A stretch of 5,248 nt of DNA from contig JAZDKP010000145.1 of assembly GCA_043802925.1 (NCBI GenBank), positions 1-5,248 of the forward strand, read 5' to 3'. The first letter of the stretch is position 1. Each line of letters starts with the position of its first letter. Under the pieces are notes generated by a model, which worked only from the letters and a program-made list of their open reading frames with translations, was not told where the DNA came from and did no database searches. Positions 1-5,248 of the stretch are shown piece by piece. Made by a program: the position numbers and the translations under genes. This DNA comes from JAZDKP01 sp043802925. Its GTDB lineage: Bacteria > Fibrobacterota > OXYB2-FULL-49-7 > JAEUSG01.

Positions 1-3
1 CCC

Positions 4-1005
4 ATGGTTATGAGAAAACACTTATCGATAGTTTCATTGATGTTCCTGCTTTCGTTTGGCAACCCGAATAAAGCCCAAGACACGGTGCAGGGTTCTCCAT
101 CCATCTTATCGAATACGGATGTTAAACAAAACTTCCTTGCTTCTGAAAAGGGTGAGATAATATTTGATGGATATATCGGCGAACCCATGGGTCATCATTA
201 CTACATTATGATTTTCCTGAATCGCACTTCAAAGGATATTTATGAAGGAAAGTATCTCTATAAAAGCGTGCAAAAGTTTATTAAACTGGAAGGCAAGACA
301 ATAGGAAACCAGCTGGAACTGATAGAACGGGATGCGAAGGGTGAAACAACGGGAAGGTTCACGGGTGTGATATCAGAATTTAACTCTACAATAAGTGGAA
401 ATTGGTCGAAGCCAGATGGGAGGGGTCCGCTGAGTTTTTATGCAAGTAAAATCATTCCCGTCGGTATTAACAATCCGGGCAACTATGAATTTGCCCACTT
501 GAAATCCATTAAGACAAAGAATGAAAAGCGGGTGCAGGTCACAGGCCTTCCGGATTCCATTCAATTAAAAGTTAATAATCTGCTGAATGTCAAAAAAGCA
601 TTGGAAATGCAAGAACTAAACTATGAGGTTCTCTATAATCTAAATGGAATATTGACGATCGCTTATACTCAGAAGAAGGAAGATGGATGGTGGAGTACAA
701 ATTATTTATGTATAAACTTAAAAAATGGCGGACCGCTTACGTTTGACGATATTTTCAAGTCAGAGTCAAGAAGCGAGATACACAACCTGGCCATAGTAAA
801 AACAAAGGAAGGATGTCCGGAGCAATTGGACTTTGACGATGTTAAGGAGTTTTCAACCAACAGCAATAAATTAGATTTTCCAATCGTTGAATACGGAGGC
901 GTCAGCTTTATTTCACCCTGCGAGCGGTCGGCTGGATACTTTCTTGGCGCGCGTTTGCTTTCAATCACTTTTGAAAAGATTAAGCCATTTTTAAAAATGA
1001 AATAA
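4..1005 (+). CDS. Exported protein of unknown role with RsiV/DUF3298-like C-terminal region
   Basis: I recognise no specific function. Residues 1-25 look like a Sec signal peptide: basic MRKH, a hydrophobic stretch around SLMFLLSF, and a likely cleavage after KAQ (residue 25). There is no lipobox cysteine, so a soluble periplasmic or secreted protein is inferred. Residues about 50-150 form a beta-rich segment (FDGYIG at 54, GRFTG near 117, SGNW at 131-134) of a kind I associate with uncharacterised exported proteins. Residues about 206-330 (NYEVLYN, GPLTFDDIFK, SFISPCERSAG, ITFEKIKPFL) resemble the DUF3298 domain found in RsiV-type proteins. A cytoplasmic anti-sigma part and a transmembrane helix are not seen, so a regulatory role is not supported. 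Three cysteines (236, 271, 306) lie in the C-terminal part. Met at base 4 or base 10 could be the start; the frame is open to the left edge and no ribosome site is visible, so the true start could also lie outside. The gene is clearly more AT-rich than its neighbours and converges on the tRNA. Confidence 0.8.
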   Translation: MVMRKHLSIVSLMFLLSFGNPNKAQDTVQGSPSILSNTDVKQNFLASEKGEIIFDGYIGEPMGHHYYIMIFLNRTSKDIYEGKYLYKSVQKFIKLEGKTIGNQLELIERDAKGETTGRFTGVISEFNSTISGNWSKPDGRGPLSFYASKIIPVGINNPGNYEFAHLKSIKTKNEKRVQVTGLPDSIQLKVNNLLNVKKALEMQELNYEVLYNLNGILTIAYTQKKEDGWWSTNYLCINLKNGGPLTFDDIFKSESRSEIHNLAIVKTKEGCPEQLDFDDVKEFSTNSNKLDFPIVEYGGVSFISPCERSAGYFLGARLLSITFEKIKPFLKMK

Positions 1006-1051
1006 TCTGTTAAATTATAAATGAGCTCAATGCGAAACAGCCCCAAAACAG

Positions 1052-1086
1052 AAAACCCCCTATCTCATTACAAGACAGAGGGTTTT
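1052..1086 (-). terminator. Intrinsic terminator of the tRNA-Met gene, possibly bidirectional
   Basis: Arms 1052-1065 and 1073-1086 enclose a 7-base loop. In the minus-strand RNA all 14 positions pair, two of them as G-U wobbles, and the 3' arm ends in GGGGGUUUU followed by CUGUUUU. In the plus-strand RNA the same two positions become C-A mismatches, so the structure fits minus-strand transcription better. It begins 5 bases after the tRNA 3' end. On the plus strand the outer 7 pairs are followed by TTTTTATTTT, so it may also stop the convergent gene that ends at 1005. Confidence 0.75.
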
Positions 1087-1091
1087 TATTT

Positions 1092-1164
1092 TAGCGGCTG
1101 AGGGTATCGAACCCCCGACACATGGATTATGATTCCATTGCTCTACCAACTGAGCTAAGCCGCC
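1092..1164 (-). tRNA. tRNA-Met (anticodon CAT), elongator type
   Basis: The reverse complement folds into a complete 73-base cloverleaf. The acceptor arms are GGCGGCT and AGCCGCT, paired except for a G1-U72 wobble. The D arm is GCTC/GAGC with loop AGTTGGTA. The anticodon stem is ATGGA/TCCAT with loop ATCATAA, giving CAT at 1129-1131. The variable loop is GTGTC, the T arm is GGGGG/CCCTC with loop TTCGATA, and the discriminator is A. CCA is not encoded. CAT also serves tRNA-Ile2, whose C34 becomes lysidine; the G1-U72 pair and GGCGG start resemble elongator Met tRNAs such as that of Bacillus subtilis as I remember it, so Met is preferred. The first pair is not the C-A mismatch of the initiator tRNA. 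Confidence 0.93.
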
Positions 1165-1181
1165 ATTTTTTGCAGGGTAAA

Positions 1182-1211
1182 AATATACATTTCCCTTTTA
1201 TGACAGGGCAA
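1182..1211 (-). promoter_or_regulatory. Candidate promoter for tRNA-Met
   Basis: On the minus strand, TTGCCC (1206-1211) lies 18 bases before TATATT (1182-1187). These match the sigma70 -35 and -10 consensus at 4 and 5 of 6 positions. Transcription would start near 1175, about ten bases before the tRNA 5' end at 1164. The same bases can be read as the Bacteroidota-type pair TTTG and TAnnTTT. The -35 box lies inside the stem of the terminator-like hairpin at 1188-1214, so the two calls compete for the same DNA or share it. Confidence 0.45.
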
Positions 1212-1214
1212 ATG
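1188..1214 (-). terminator. Weak intrinsic terminator after the TIGR03790-type gene
   Basis: Read on the minus strand, CATTTGCCCT (1205-1214) and AGGGAAATG (1188-1196) pair over 9 base pairs with one bulged G. The loop is 8 bases and the tail is TATATTTTT. The hairpin starts 2 bases after the stop codon at 1217-1219. The stem has only four G-C pairs, so termination may be incomplete and some transcripts could read into the tRNA. Confidence 0.5.
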
Positions 1215-1216
1215 GT

Positions 1217-3094
1217 TTACCTTACCAGCACCATTCTGCGTGTCAAGGTTCTTCCTTCCGTCTGCAAACGGCACAGGTAAACACCGCTTGAAAGACCTTC
1301 TGCATTAAAATGGAGGCGGTGTCGGCCCGCCATCAATGTTCCTGAAACCAGCGTGGCGACCCGCTCTCCATGCGCATTATAAACCCTGAGCACGGCTTTC
1401 ATGGCCTTGGGCAGGGAGAATGAAATGTGCGTGGAAGGATTGAACGGATTGGGAAGCGGATTGTCCAGGCAAACGGCGCCCGGCAGGGCCTTGGGCCGAT
1501 AGACCTCGACGCCCATGGCATAGGTGTTAAAAGTCAGGTCCCCGGTTTCGGTGGTATTGCCCACCGGATCCATGAGCGTGACCTTGAAATGATAGACCGT
1601 ATCGGGCAAGAGGTTCCGAACTTCAATCTCATGCACCATCTTGTAAATTTTGATCTGTCTTCCACTCATCCACGTGCCGTAATCCATGGTGGAATCGTAA
1701 CGGGAGGTGAAGCCAAACTGTAATTTGCAAAGCACGAGGTCGGGCTCGCGATCGTCCGTGTTGATACCGACGCGTATTTTTTCCCGCGTCCGGTTGGCGA
1801 CGGAAGGCCAGGTTATGATCGTGGGCATGGGGGGGGCCACCGTGTCCCGAACGGGCGTTTTGGCCTTCATGGGGTTGTAGAGCGGGTCACCGATATTACG
1901 CGTCTTCCAGCCAAGCGTAGGCTCCGCATGGTAGGCGGCCTCAGCGAAATTGTACCCGTTCAATATATAATAGAGCAGTTTTTCGGGGTGCGTATGGCCG
2001 CCTAAACCAGGTTCACCGATAACCCCGCAAGCGGCCGTGACGCCCTGGTAAAGTGCGCCCGCACCAAAGCAGCTGGTGTAACTTTGGAGGTTTTCCATGG
2101 AATTGGAATTGAGGTCGCAAACCACGGCGCCCGGTATCCAACTCCAGGCATTAAGCGCATATTGGCCGAAATTATACCAACCGCCGTACCATAATGCATT
2201 GGGCGCATATTGGGCGGACGACCCGTCGCTAAACAAGGCTTCGGTGTCGCCAATAACATAACCATGGCGGTCGGGTGGAGCGTCGTCAAGCAACGTGTTC
2301 TCCCATTTGCAGGGGAACCCCGCACGGGTCATGAATAGCCGCCCCATGGCCATATCAAAATCCGCGCCTGCGTAACCGGCGTAACCCGTAGGATAATGCT
2401 GGTTCAGCGTGTCGTCGGTGTATTGACCGTAGCGCGTGTCCACATACCCGATGCCGGAATAATAACCGGGTTCCGTGGAAAGATATTTTTCCGCGTAGAG
2501 CGCGCGGTCCACCAGCTCCTTGGCGTACTGGAGATTGAAGCCGTCGAGTTCGGTGACGAGATAAAAGGGGTCGGTGCCGTTGATTTTATAAGAATGGTCG
2601 AAAGGACCCCGGTCCGAAGCCACGCTGGGCGAGGGTTCAAAGAAGGGATTTGTCTTGTAGCCGAAATTCATGGCCAGGGTATCGCTTCCGATGGAATAGA
2701 GCGGGGCGAGGTTTTCGTCCACCGGATACTGACCGTACACCCGCCAGGGCATGCCCTTGCAGAGGACGATGTAGTCAATGCTGTCGCGTCCGAGACTGTC
2801 GATTTTCCGGCGGAGAGGCAGGACGATTTCCTCGAAAAAGAGCTGGACGTGCGCTTTGGTATCGTAGGCCGGGTACCGGCTGGTCGTGAGGCCGAGCATG
2901 TTGGATTCGGGGATGCCGCGCTTGGCCTGGTAATAAAGCGCGAGGTCCCGGGAATCGGAGACGCCATTGCTGTCGGTGTCGGTGTGGTTGACGCGGTAGA
3001 CCACGAGCACCCGCGATGGATTTTCGTTGGCGGAAAGGGAAGCCGAAAGAAAGATAGATGCAAGGATGATTGAAAACAGAGTAAAACGAGCCAT
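1217..3094 (-). CDS. Secreted TIGR03790-type protein with C-terminal type IX sorting domain
   Basis: The protein is 625 residues from the chosen ATG at 3094. Residues 1-22 form a signal peptide (MARFTLFSIILASIFLSASL, cleavage near SAN), and AGGGG lies 5 bases before the ATG. The frame stays open to an ATG at 3154, but that would put 20 unrelated residues before the signal peptide. Residues about 27-408 resemble TIGR03790, a family of unknown function: RVLVVYRVN, YYQAKRGIP (54-62), YIVLCKGMPWRVYG (108-121), GVTAACGVIGEP (351-362) and GDPLYNP near 402-408. A 12-residue DxDxNGxxDxxD loop (39-50) interrupts the N-terminal strand region. Residues about 420-525 look like a fibronectin type III-like domain (NLLPDTVYHFKVT). 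Residues about 540-625 look like a Por/type IX sorting domain (LPNPFNPST, SGVYLCRL, final RRMVLVR). Export to the cell surface or medium is inferred. No catalytic residues can be named, although the overall pattern recalls clan CD-like surface proteins. It lies downstream of trpA in the same direction but has its own AT-rich leader. Confidence 0.85.
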   Translation of the reverse strand: MARFTLFSIILASIFLSASLSANENPSRVLVVYRVNHTDTDSNGVSDSRDLALYYQAKRGIPESNMLGLTTSRYPAYDTKAHVQLFFEEIVLPLRRKIDSLGRDSIDYIVLCKGMPWRVYGQYPVDENLAPLYSIGSDTLAMNFGYKTNPFFEPSPSVASDRGPFDHSYKINGTDPFYLVTELDGFNLQYAKELVDRALYAEKYLSTEPGYYSGIGYVDTRYGQYTDDTLNQHYPTGYAGYAGADFDMAMGRLFMTRAGFPCKWENTLLDDAPPDRHGYVIGDTEALFSDGSSAQYAPNALWYGGWYNFGQYALNAWSWIPGAVVCDLNSNSMENLQSYTSCFGAGALYQGVTAACGVIGEPGLGGHTHPEKLLYYILNGYNFAEAAYHAEPTLGWKTRNIGDPLYNPMKAKTPVRDTVAPPMPTIITWPSVANRTREKIRVGINTDDREPDLVLCKLQFGFTSRYDSTMDYGTWMSGRQIKIYKMVHEIEVRNLLPDTVYHFKVTLMDPVGNTTETGDLTFNTYAMGVEVYRPKALPGAVCLDNPLPNPFNPSTHISFSLPKAMKAVLRVYNAHGERVATLVSGTLMAGRHRLHFNAEGLSSGVYLCRLQTEGRTLTRRMVLVR

Positions 3095-3166
3095 GGTCCC
3101 CCCTGAAGAATGAAAAGATAAGATAAAATTATGTAAATGGAGGGAGGAATGCAACGGGGAAACCCA
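3095..3166 (-). promoter_or_regulatory. AT-rich leader of the TIGR03790-type gene with Shine-Dalgarno site
   Basis: The AT-rich stretch 3104-3138 stands out from the surrounding GC-rich DNA and probably holds the promoter. The best box pair I see on the minus strand is TTGCAT (3149-3154) and CATAAT (3128-3133) with a short 15-base spacer, which is weak. AGGGGGG at 3098-3104 is the ribosome site that decides the ATG at 3094. Confidence 0.3.
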
Positions 3167-3218
3167 CCCTCTCTTACCCGGTCCCCGAGCGGAGTCGAGG
3201 GGCCGGGTAAGAGAAGGG
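3167..3218. repeat. REP-like hairpin A, core GAGCGGAGTCGA on the plus strand
   Basis: CTCTTACCCGG (3171-3181) and CCGGGTAAGAG (3203-3213) are perfect inverted repeats. They continue inward as CCCC (3183-3186) with GGGG (3199-3202) after one bulged T, and outward as CCCT with AGGG after one bulged A. The loop is the 12-base core at 3187-3198. No T-run follows on either strand, so it is not a classical intrinsic terminator. It shares only the core with hairpin B; the arms differ. Confidence 0.8.
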
Positions 3219-3229
3219 AAAGGGCGTTC

Positions 3230-3270
3230 CTGACATCGGCCCTTCGACTCCGCTCAGGGGCCGATGTCAG
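3230..3270. repeat. REP-like hairpin B, core GAGCGGAGTCGA on the minus strand
   Basis: CTGACATCGGCCC (3230-3242) and GGGCCGATGTCAG (3258-3270) are perfect 13-base inverted repeats around a 15-base loop. The loop contains the core at 3244-3255, inverted relative to hairpin A. The right arm includes the trpA stop codon (3267-3269), so the trpBA message would end in this stem. No T-run follows on the minus strand; a role in mRNA 3'-end protection or rho-linked termination is possible but not shown. Confidence 0.85.
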
Positions 3271-4061
3271 CTATCCATCGCCTTCCGAAGCTCACGCACA
3301 AAGCCGCCGACCTTTTCCAGCGCCTGCGCTGGTGACGCGCTCTCCCCCACCCTGCGGACAATGGCGCTGCCGACAATAAGCCCGTCCGCATACGCTTTAA
3401 GCGAACGCACATGGTCGGGGGTGGAGATGCCGAAGCCGAGGGCTGTTGGCAAGGAGGAATGGCGCCGGATTTTGCTGAAAAAGTCCTCGAAGTCCGTTGA
3501 AAAGCCCTCGCGCACACCCGTGACCCCAAGCGATGACACGCAATAGAGAAAGCCGGTCGCGCCCCGGACAATGCGGTCGATACGTTCTTCGGAAACAGGC
3601 GATATCATACGGATGAGGTCAATGCCATGCCGGGCGGGCAAATCACCGAGTTCCCCGCGCTCTTCGAAGGGAAGATCCGGAACGATAAGCCCGTCAAGAC
3701 CCGCATTTCTGCCTTCCGCAAAGAAGCGTTCGGATCCGTACTGCAGGATACTGTTGTAATAGAGGAGAAAGAGCAGCGGGACATCCGTCTTTTGCCTCAG
3801 GCGGCTGACGAGGGCGAAAAGGTCCGGAAGCCGGACGCTGTTTTTAAGCGCGCGCACGTTAGCGACCTGGATGACCGGACCCTCGGCAATGGGGTCCGAA
3901 TAGGGCACGCCAAGTTCGATGATGTCCGCGCCCTGTTTTTCCATTTCAAGCACCAGCGCTTCGGTCACAGCAAGGTCCGGGTCCCCGGCCGTGACAAAGG
4001 TGATGAGTGCCTTGCGGCCCTTTTTTTTCAGGACCATGAATTTATCTTCAATTCTGCTCAT
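3267..4061 (-). CDS. trpA: Tryptophan synthase alpha chain
   Basis: The alpha subunit cleaves indole-3-glycerol phosphate to indole and glyceraldehyde 3-phosphate and passes indole to TrpB in an alpha2-beta2 complex in the cytoplasm. The 264 residues are close to the usual length (268 in Escherichia coli). Visible landmarks are FVTAGDP (22-28), catalytic Glu49 in IIELGVPYSDP, IVPDLPFEE, SLGVTGVRE, GFGIST and LIVGSAIV. The position of the second classical acidic residue, Asp60, is Glu here (IAEGPVIQ), a conservative change that I recall in some other bacterial TrpA proteins. The ATG at 4061 was chosen because family similarity begins at SRIEDKF, and GGGGGAG (4069-4075) lies 7 bases before it. 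A longer frame to 4133 only adds residues read out of frame through trpB. The start overlaps the end of trpB by 14 bases, implying coupled translation. Eight A residues fall in the LKKKG codons near the start. The stop codon is inside hairpin B. Confidence 0.97.
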   Translation of the reverse strand: MSRIEDKFMVLKKKGRKALITFVTAGDPDLAVTEALVLEMEKQGADIIELGVPYSDPIAEGPVIQVANVRALKNSVRLPDLFALVSRLRQKTDVPLLFLLYYNSILQYGSERFFAEGRNAGLDGLIVPDLPFEERGELGDLPARHGIDLIRMISPVSEERIDRIVRGATGFLYCVSSLGVTGVREGFSTDFEDFFSKIRRHSSLPTALGFGISTPDHVRSLKAYADGLIVGSAIVRRVGESASPAQALEKVGGFVRELRKAMDS

Positions 4062-5248
4062 CGAAGCGCTCCCCCATGTATTTTGCGACGGAATAAACAT
4101 CCTTGTCGCCCCGGCCCGACAAGTTGATGACAATGATTTTGTCCTTTGCCATTCCGGGCGCGATTTTCAGCACGTGGGCCACCGCGTGCGCGCTTTCGAT
4201 GGCCGGTAGGATGCCCTCGATGCGGCTCAAGATCCGGAAAGCCTCCACCGCCTCCGCATCCGTGATGGGAACATATTCCGCGCGTCCCGTCTTATAAAGG
4301 AAGGCGTGCTCGGGTCCGATGCCCGGGTAGTCCAGCCCTGCCGAAATGGAATGAACCGGCATGATCTGCCCCTCGGCGTCCTGCAGAAAATAGGACTTCA
4401 TGCCGTGCAGCACGCCCACGGTTCCCTTGGTCAGCGTGGCTGCGTGGCGCTCCGTGTCAACGCCATCCCCGCCCGCTTCAACGCCGAGGAGCCGCACCGT
4501 CTTCTCCTGGATGAAATCGTAAAAGAGCCCCATGGCATTGCTGCCGCCGCCCACGCAGGCCACGAGCAGGTCGGGCAGGCGGCCCTCCTTTTCCATCATC
4601 TGCTGCCGGACTTCACGGCCAATAACGGCCTGAAAATCACGCACAATCGTTGGGTAGGGATGCGGGCCCATCACGGAACCGAGGATGTAAAAGGTATCCC
4701 TGATGCGGCCGGTCCATTCACGGAAGGCCTCGTTCACCGCGTCCTTGAGCGTGGCCGTGCCCGAGCTCACGGGATGTACGCGCGCGCCGAGGAGCTTCAT
4801 GCGGAACACGTTGAGCGCCTGCCGCTTCGTGTCGACCTCCCCCATGTACACGTCGCATTCGAGGCCAAAAAGCGCGGCCGCAGTGGCCGCAGCCACACCG
4901 TGCTGGCCCGCGCCGGTTTCGGCAATAACGCGCTTTTTGCCCATGCGCCGGGCCAGCAGGACCTGGCCCAGCACATTGTTTATTTTATGTGAACCTGTAT
5001 GGTCGAGATCTTCCCGCTTGAGGTAAATTTTCGCGCCGCCCAGCTCCCGCGTCAAGCGCTCGGCATAATACAGCCGCGAAGGCCGCCCCGCATATTCGCG
5101 ATAATAGAAATCAAGGTCGCGGAGAAAGGCGGGATCCGTTTTCGCCTCATTGTACGCGGCCTCGAGTTCAAGGAGCGCGTTCATGAGCGTTTCGGGCGCG
5201 TATTGGCCGCCAAATTCGCCGAAACGACCGGGTTTATCCCCCCCTGTA
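4048..5248 (-). CDS. trpB: Tryptophan synthase beta chain, N-terminal edge outside window
   Basis: The beta subunit is a PLP enzyme that joins indole and serine to make tryptophan. The frame continues past the internal ATG at 5184 to the right edge: the 21 upstream codons read TGGDKPGRFGEFGGQYAPET followed by L, the conserved TrpB N-terminus. The ATG at 5184 is therefore not the start, and only a few residues should be missing. In the 399 visible residues, the PLP lysine is 88 (HTGSHKINN), the catalytic glutamate is 110 (AETGAGQHG), the phosphate loop GGGSN is 233-237, and Ser377 lies in INLSGRGDKD. This numbering is almost the same as in the Escherichia coli enzyme. The form is the standard TrpB1 type. 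The trpA start lies inside its last codons. Any trp promoter, leader or attenuator would be upstream, outside the window. Confidence 0.98.
   Translation of the reverse strand, partial: TGGDKPGRFGEFGGQYAPETLMNALLELEAAYNEAKTDPAFLRDLDFYYREYAGRPSRLYYAERLTRELGGAKIYLKREDLDHTGSHKINNVLGQVLLARRMGKKRVIAETGAGQHGVAAATAAALFGLECDVYMGEVDTKRQALNVFRMKLLGARVHPVSSGTATLKDAVNEAFREWTGRIRDTFYILGSVMGPHPYPTIVRDFQAVIGREVRQQMMEKEGRLPDLLVACVGGGSNAMGLFYDFIQEKTVRLLGVEAGGDGVDTERHAATLTKGTVGVLHGMKSYFLQDAEGQIMPVHSISAGLDYPGIGPEHAFLYKTGRAEYVPITDAEAVEAFRILSRIEGILPAIESAHAVAHVLKIAPGMAKDKIIVINLSGRGDKDVYSVAKYMGERFDEQN

Noticed and set aside
1092..1164. tRNA-Ile2 with a CAT anticodon
   Set aside because: It cannot be fully excluded, but the acceptor sequence with G1-U72 fits elongator Met tRNAs better; presence of a second CAT tRNA and of tilS elsewhere would help decide.
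2396..3073. 225-residue open frame on the plus strand opposite the TIGR03790-type gene
   Set aside because: It is antisense to a gene with clear domains and signal peptide, has no recognisable motif, and arises from GC-rich codon bias.
3167..3270. Tandem intrinsic terminators after trpA
   Set aside because: The stems are strong, but no T-run follows either one on the minus strand, so they were called REP-like repeats rather than terminators.
3627..4127. 166-residue open frame on the plus strand opposite trpA
   Set aside because: It is antisense to trpA, crosses the trpA/trpB junction and has no family features.
4306..4992. 228-residue open frame on the plus strand opposite trpB
   Set aside because: It is fully antisense to conserved trpB codons and shows no domain or ribosome site.
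5182..5184. ATG as the start of trpB
   Set aside because: The 21 codons upstream encode the conserved TrpB N-terminus in frame, so this Met is internal.

Overview
The window carries two recognisable modules on the minus strand and one unrelated gene on the plus strand. From right to left on the minus strand it reads: trpB (its first few codons lie beyond the right edge), trpA overlapping trpB by 14 bases, a short intergenic stretch holding two REP-like hairpins, a large secreted protein of the TIGR03790 type, and a tRNA-Met(CAT) gene. The plus-strand gene at 4-1005 encodes an exported protein of unknown role and converges on the tRNA.

The secreted protein at 1217-3094 ends in a domain that looks like the Por secretion/type IX C-terminal sorting domain (PNPFNPST near its start, SGVYLCRL near its end). 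That domain is typical of the Fibrobacterota-Chlorobiota-Bacteroidota superphylum and neighbouring candidate phyla. With the GC-rich codon use of trpBA and the TIGR03790 gene, a Fibrobacterota-like or other non-Bacteroidota FCB bacterium is a reasonable inference. No phylogeny could be run, so this stays tentative.

trpB and trpA form a translationally coupled pair for the last step of tryptophan synthesis. The trpA stop codon lies inside the first base pairs of a hairpin (3230-3270). A second hairpin (3167-3218) follows, and the TIGR03790 gene starts after an AT-rich leader. Both hairpins share the 12-base core GAGCGGAGTCGA in opposite orientations, but their stem arms are unrelated in sequence while each pair stays self-complementary. 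This is the most unusual structure in the window.

A hairpin just past the TIGR03790 stop codon overlaps a candidate promoter for the tRNA. The tRNA is followed by a stem-loop whose G-U pairs form only in the minus-strand RNA, so it is most likely the tRNA terminator. The plus-strand gene is visibly richer in A+T than the rest and lies on the 3' side of the tRNA, so it may be accessory DNA; no integrase or att repeat is visible. No CRISPR array, IS element, rRNA or complete new multi-gene system was found.
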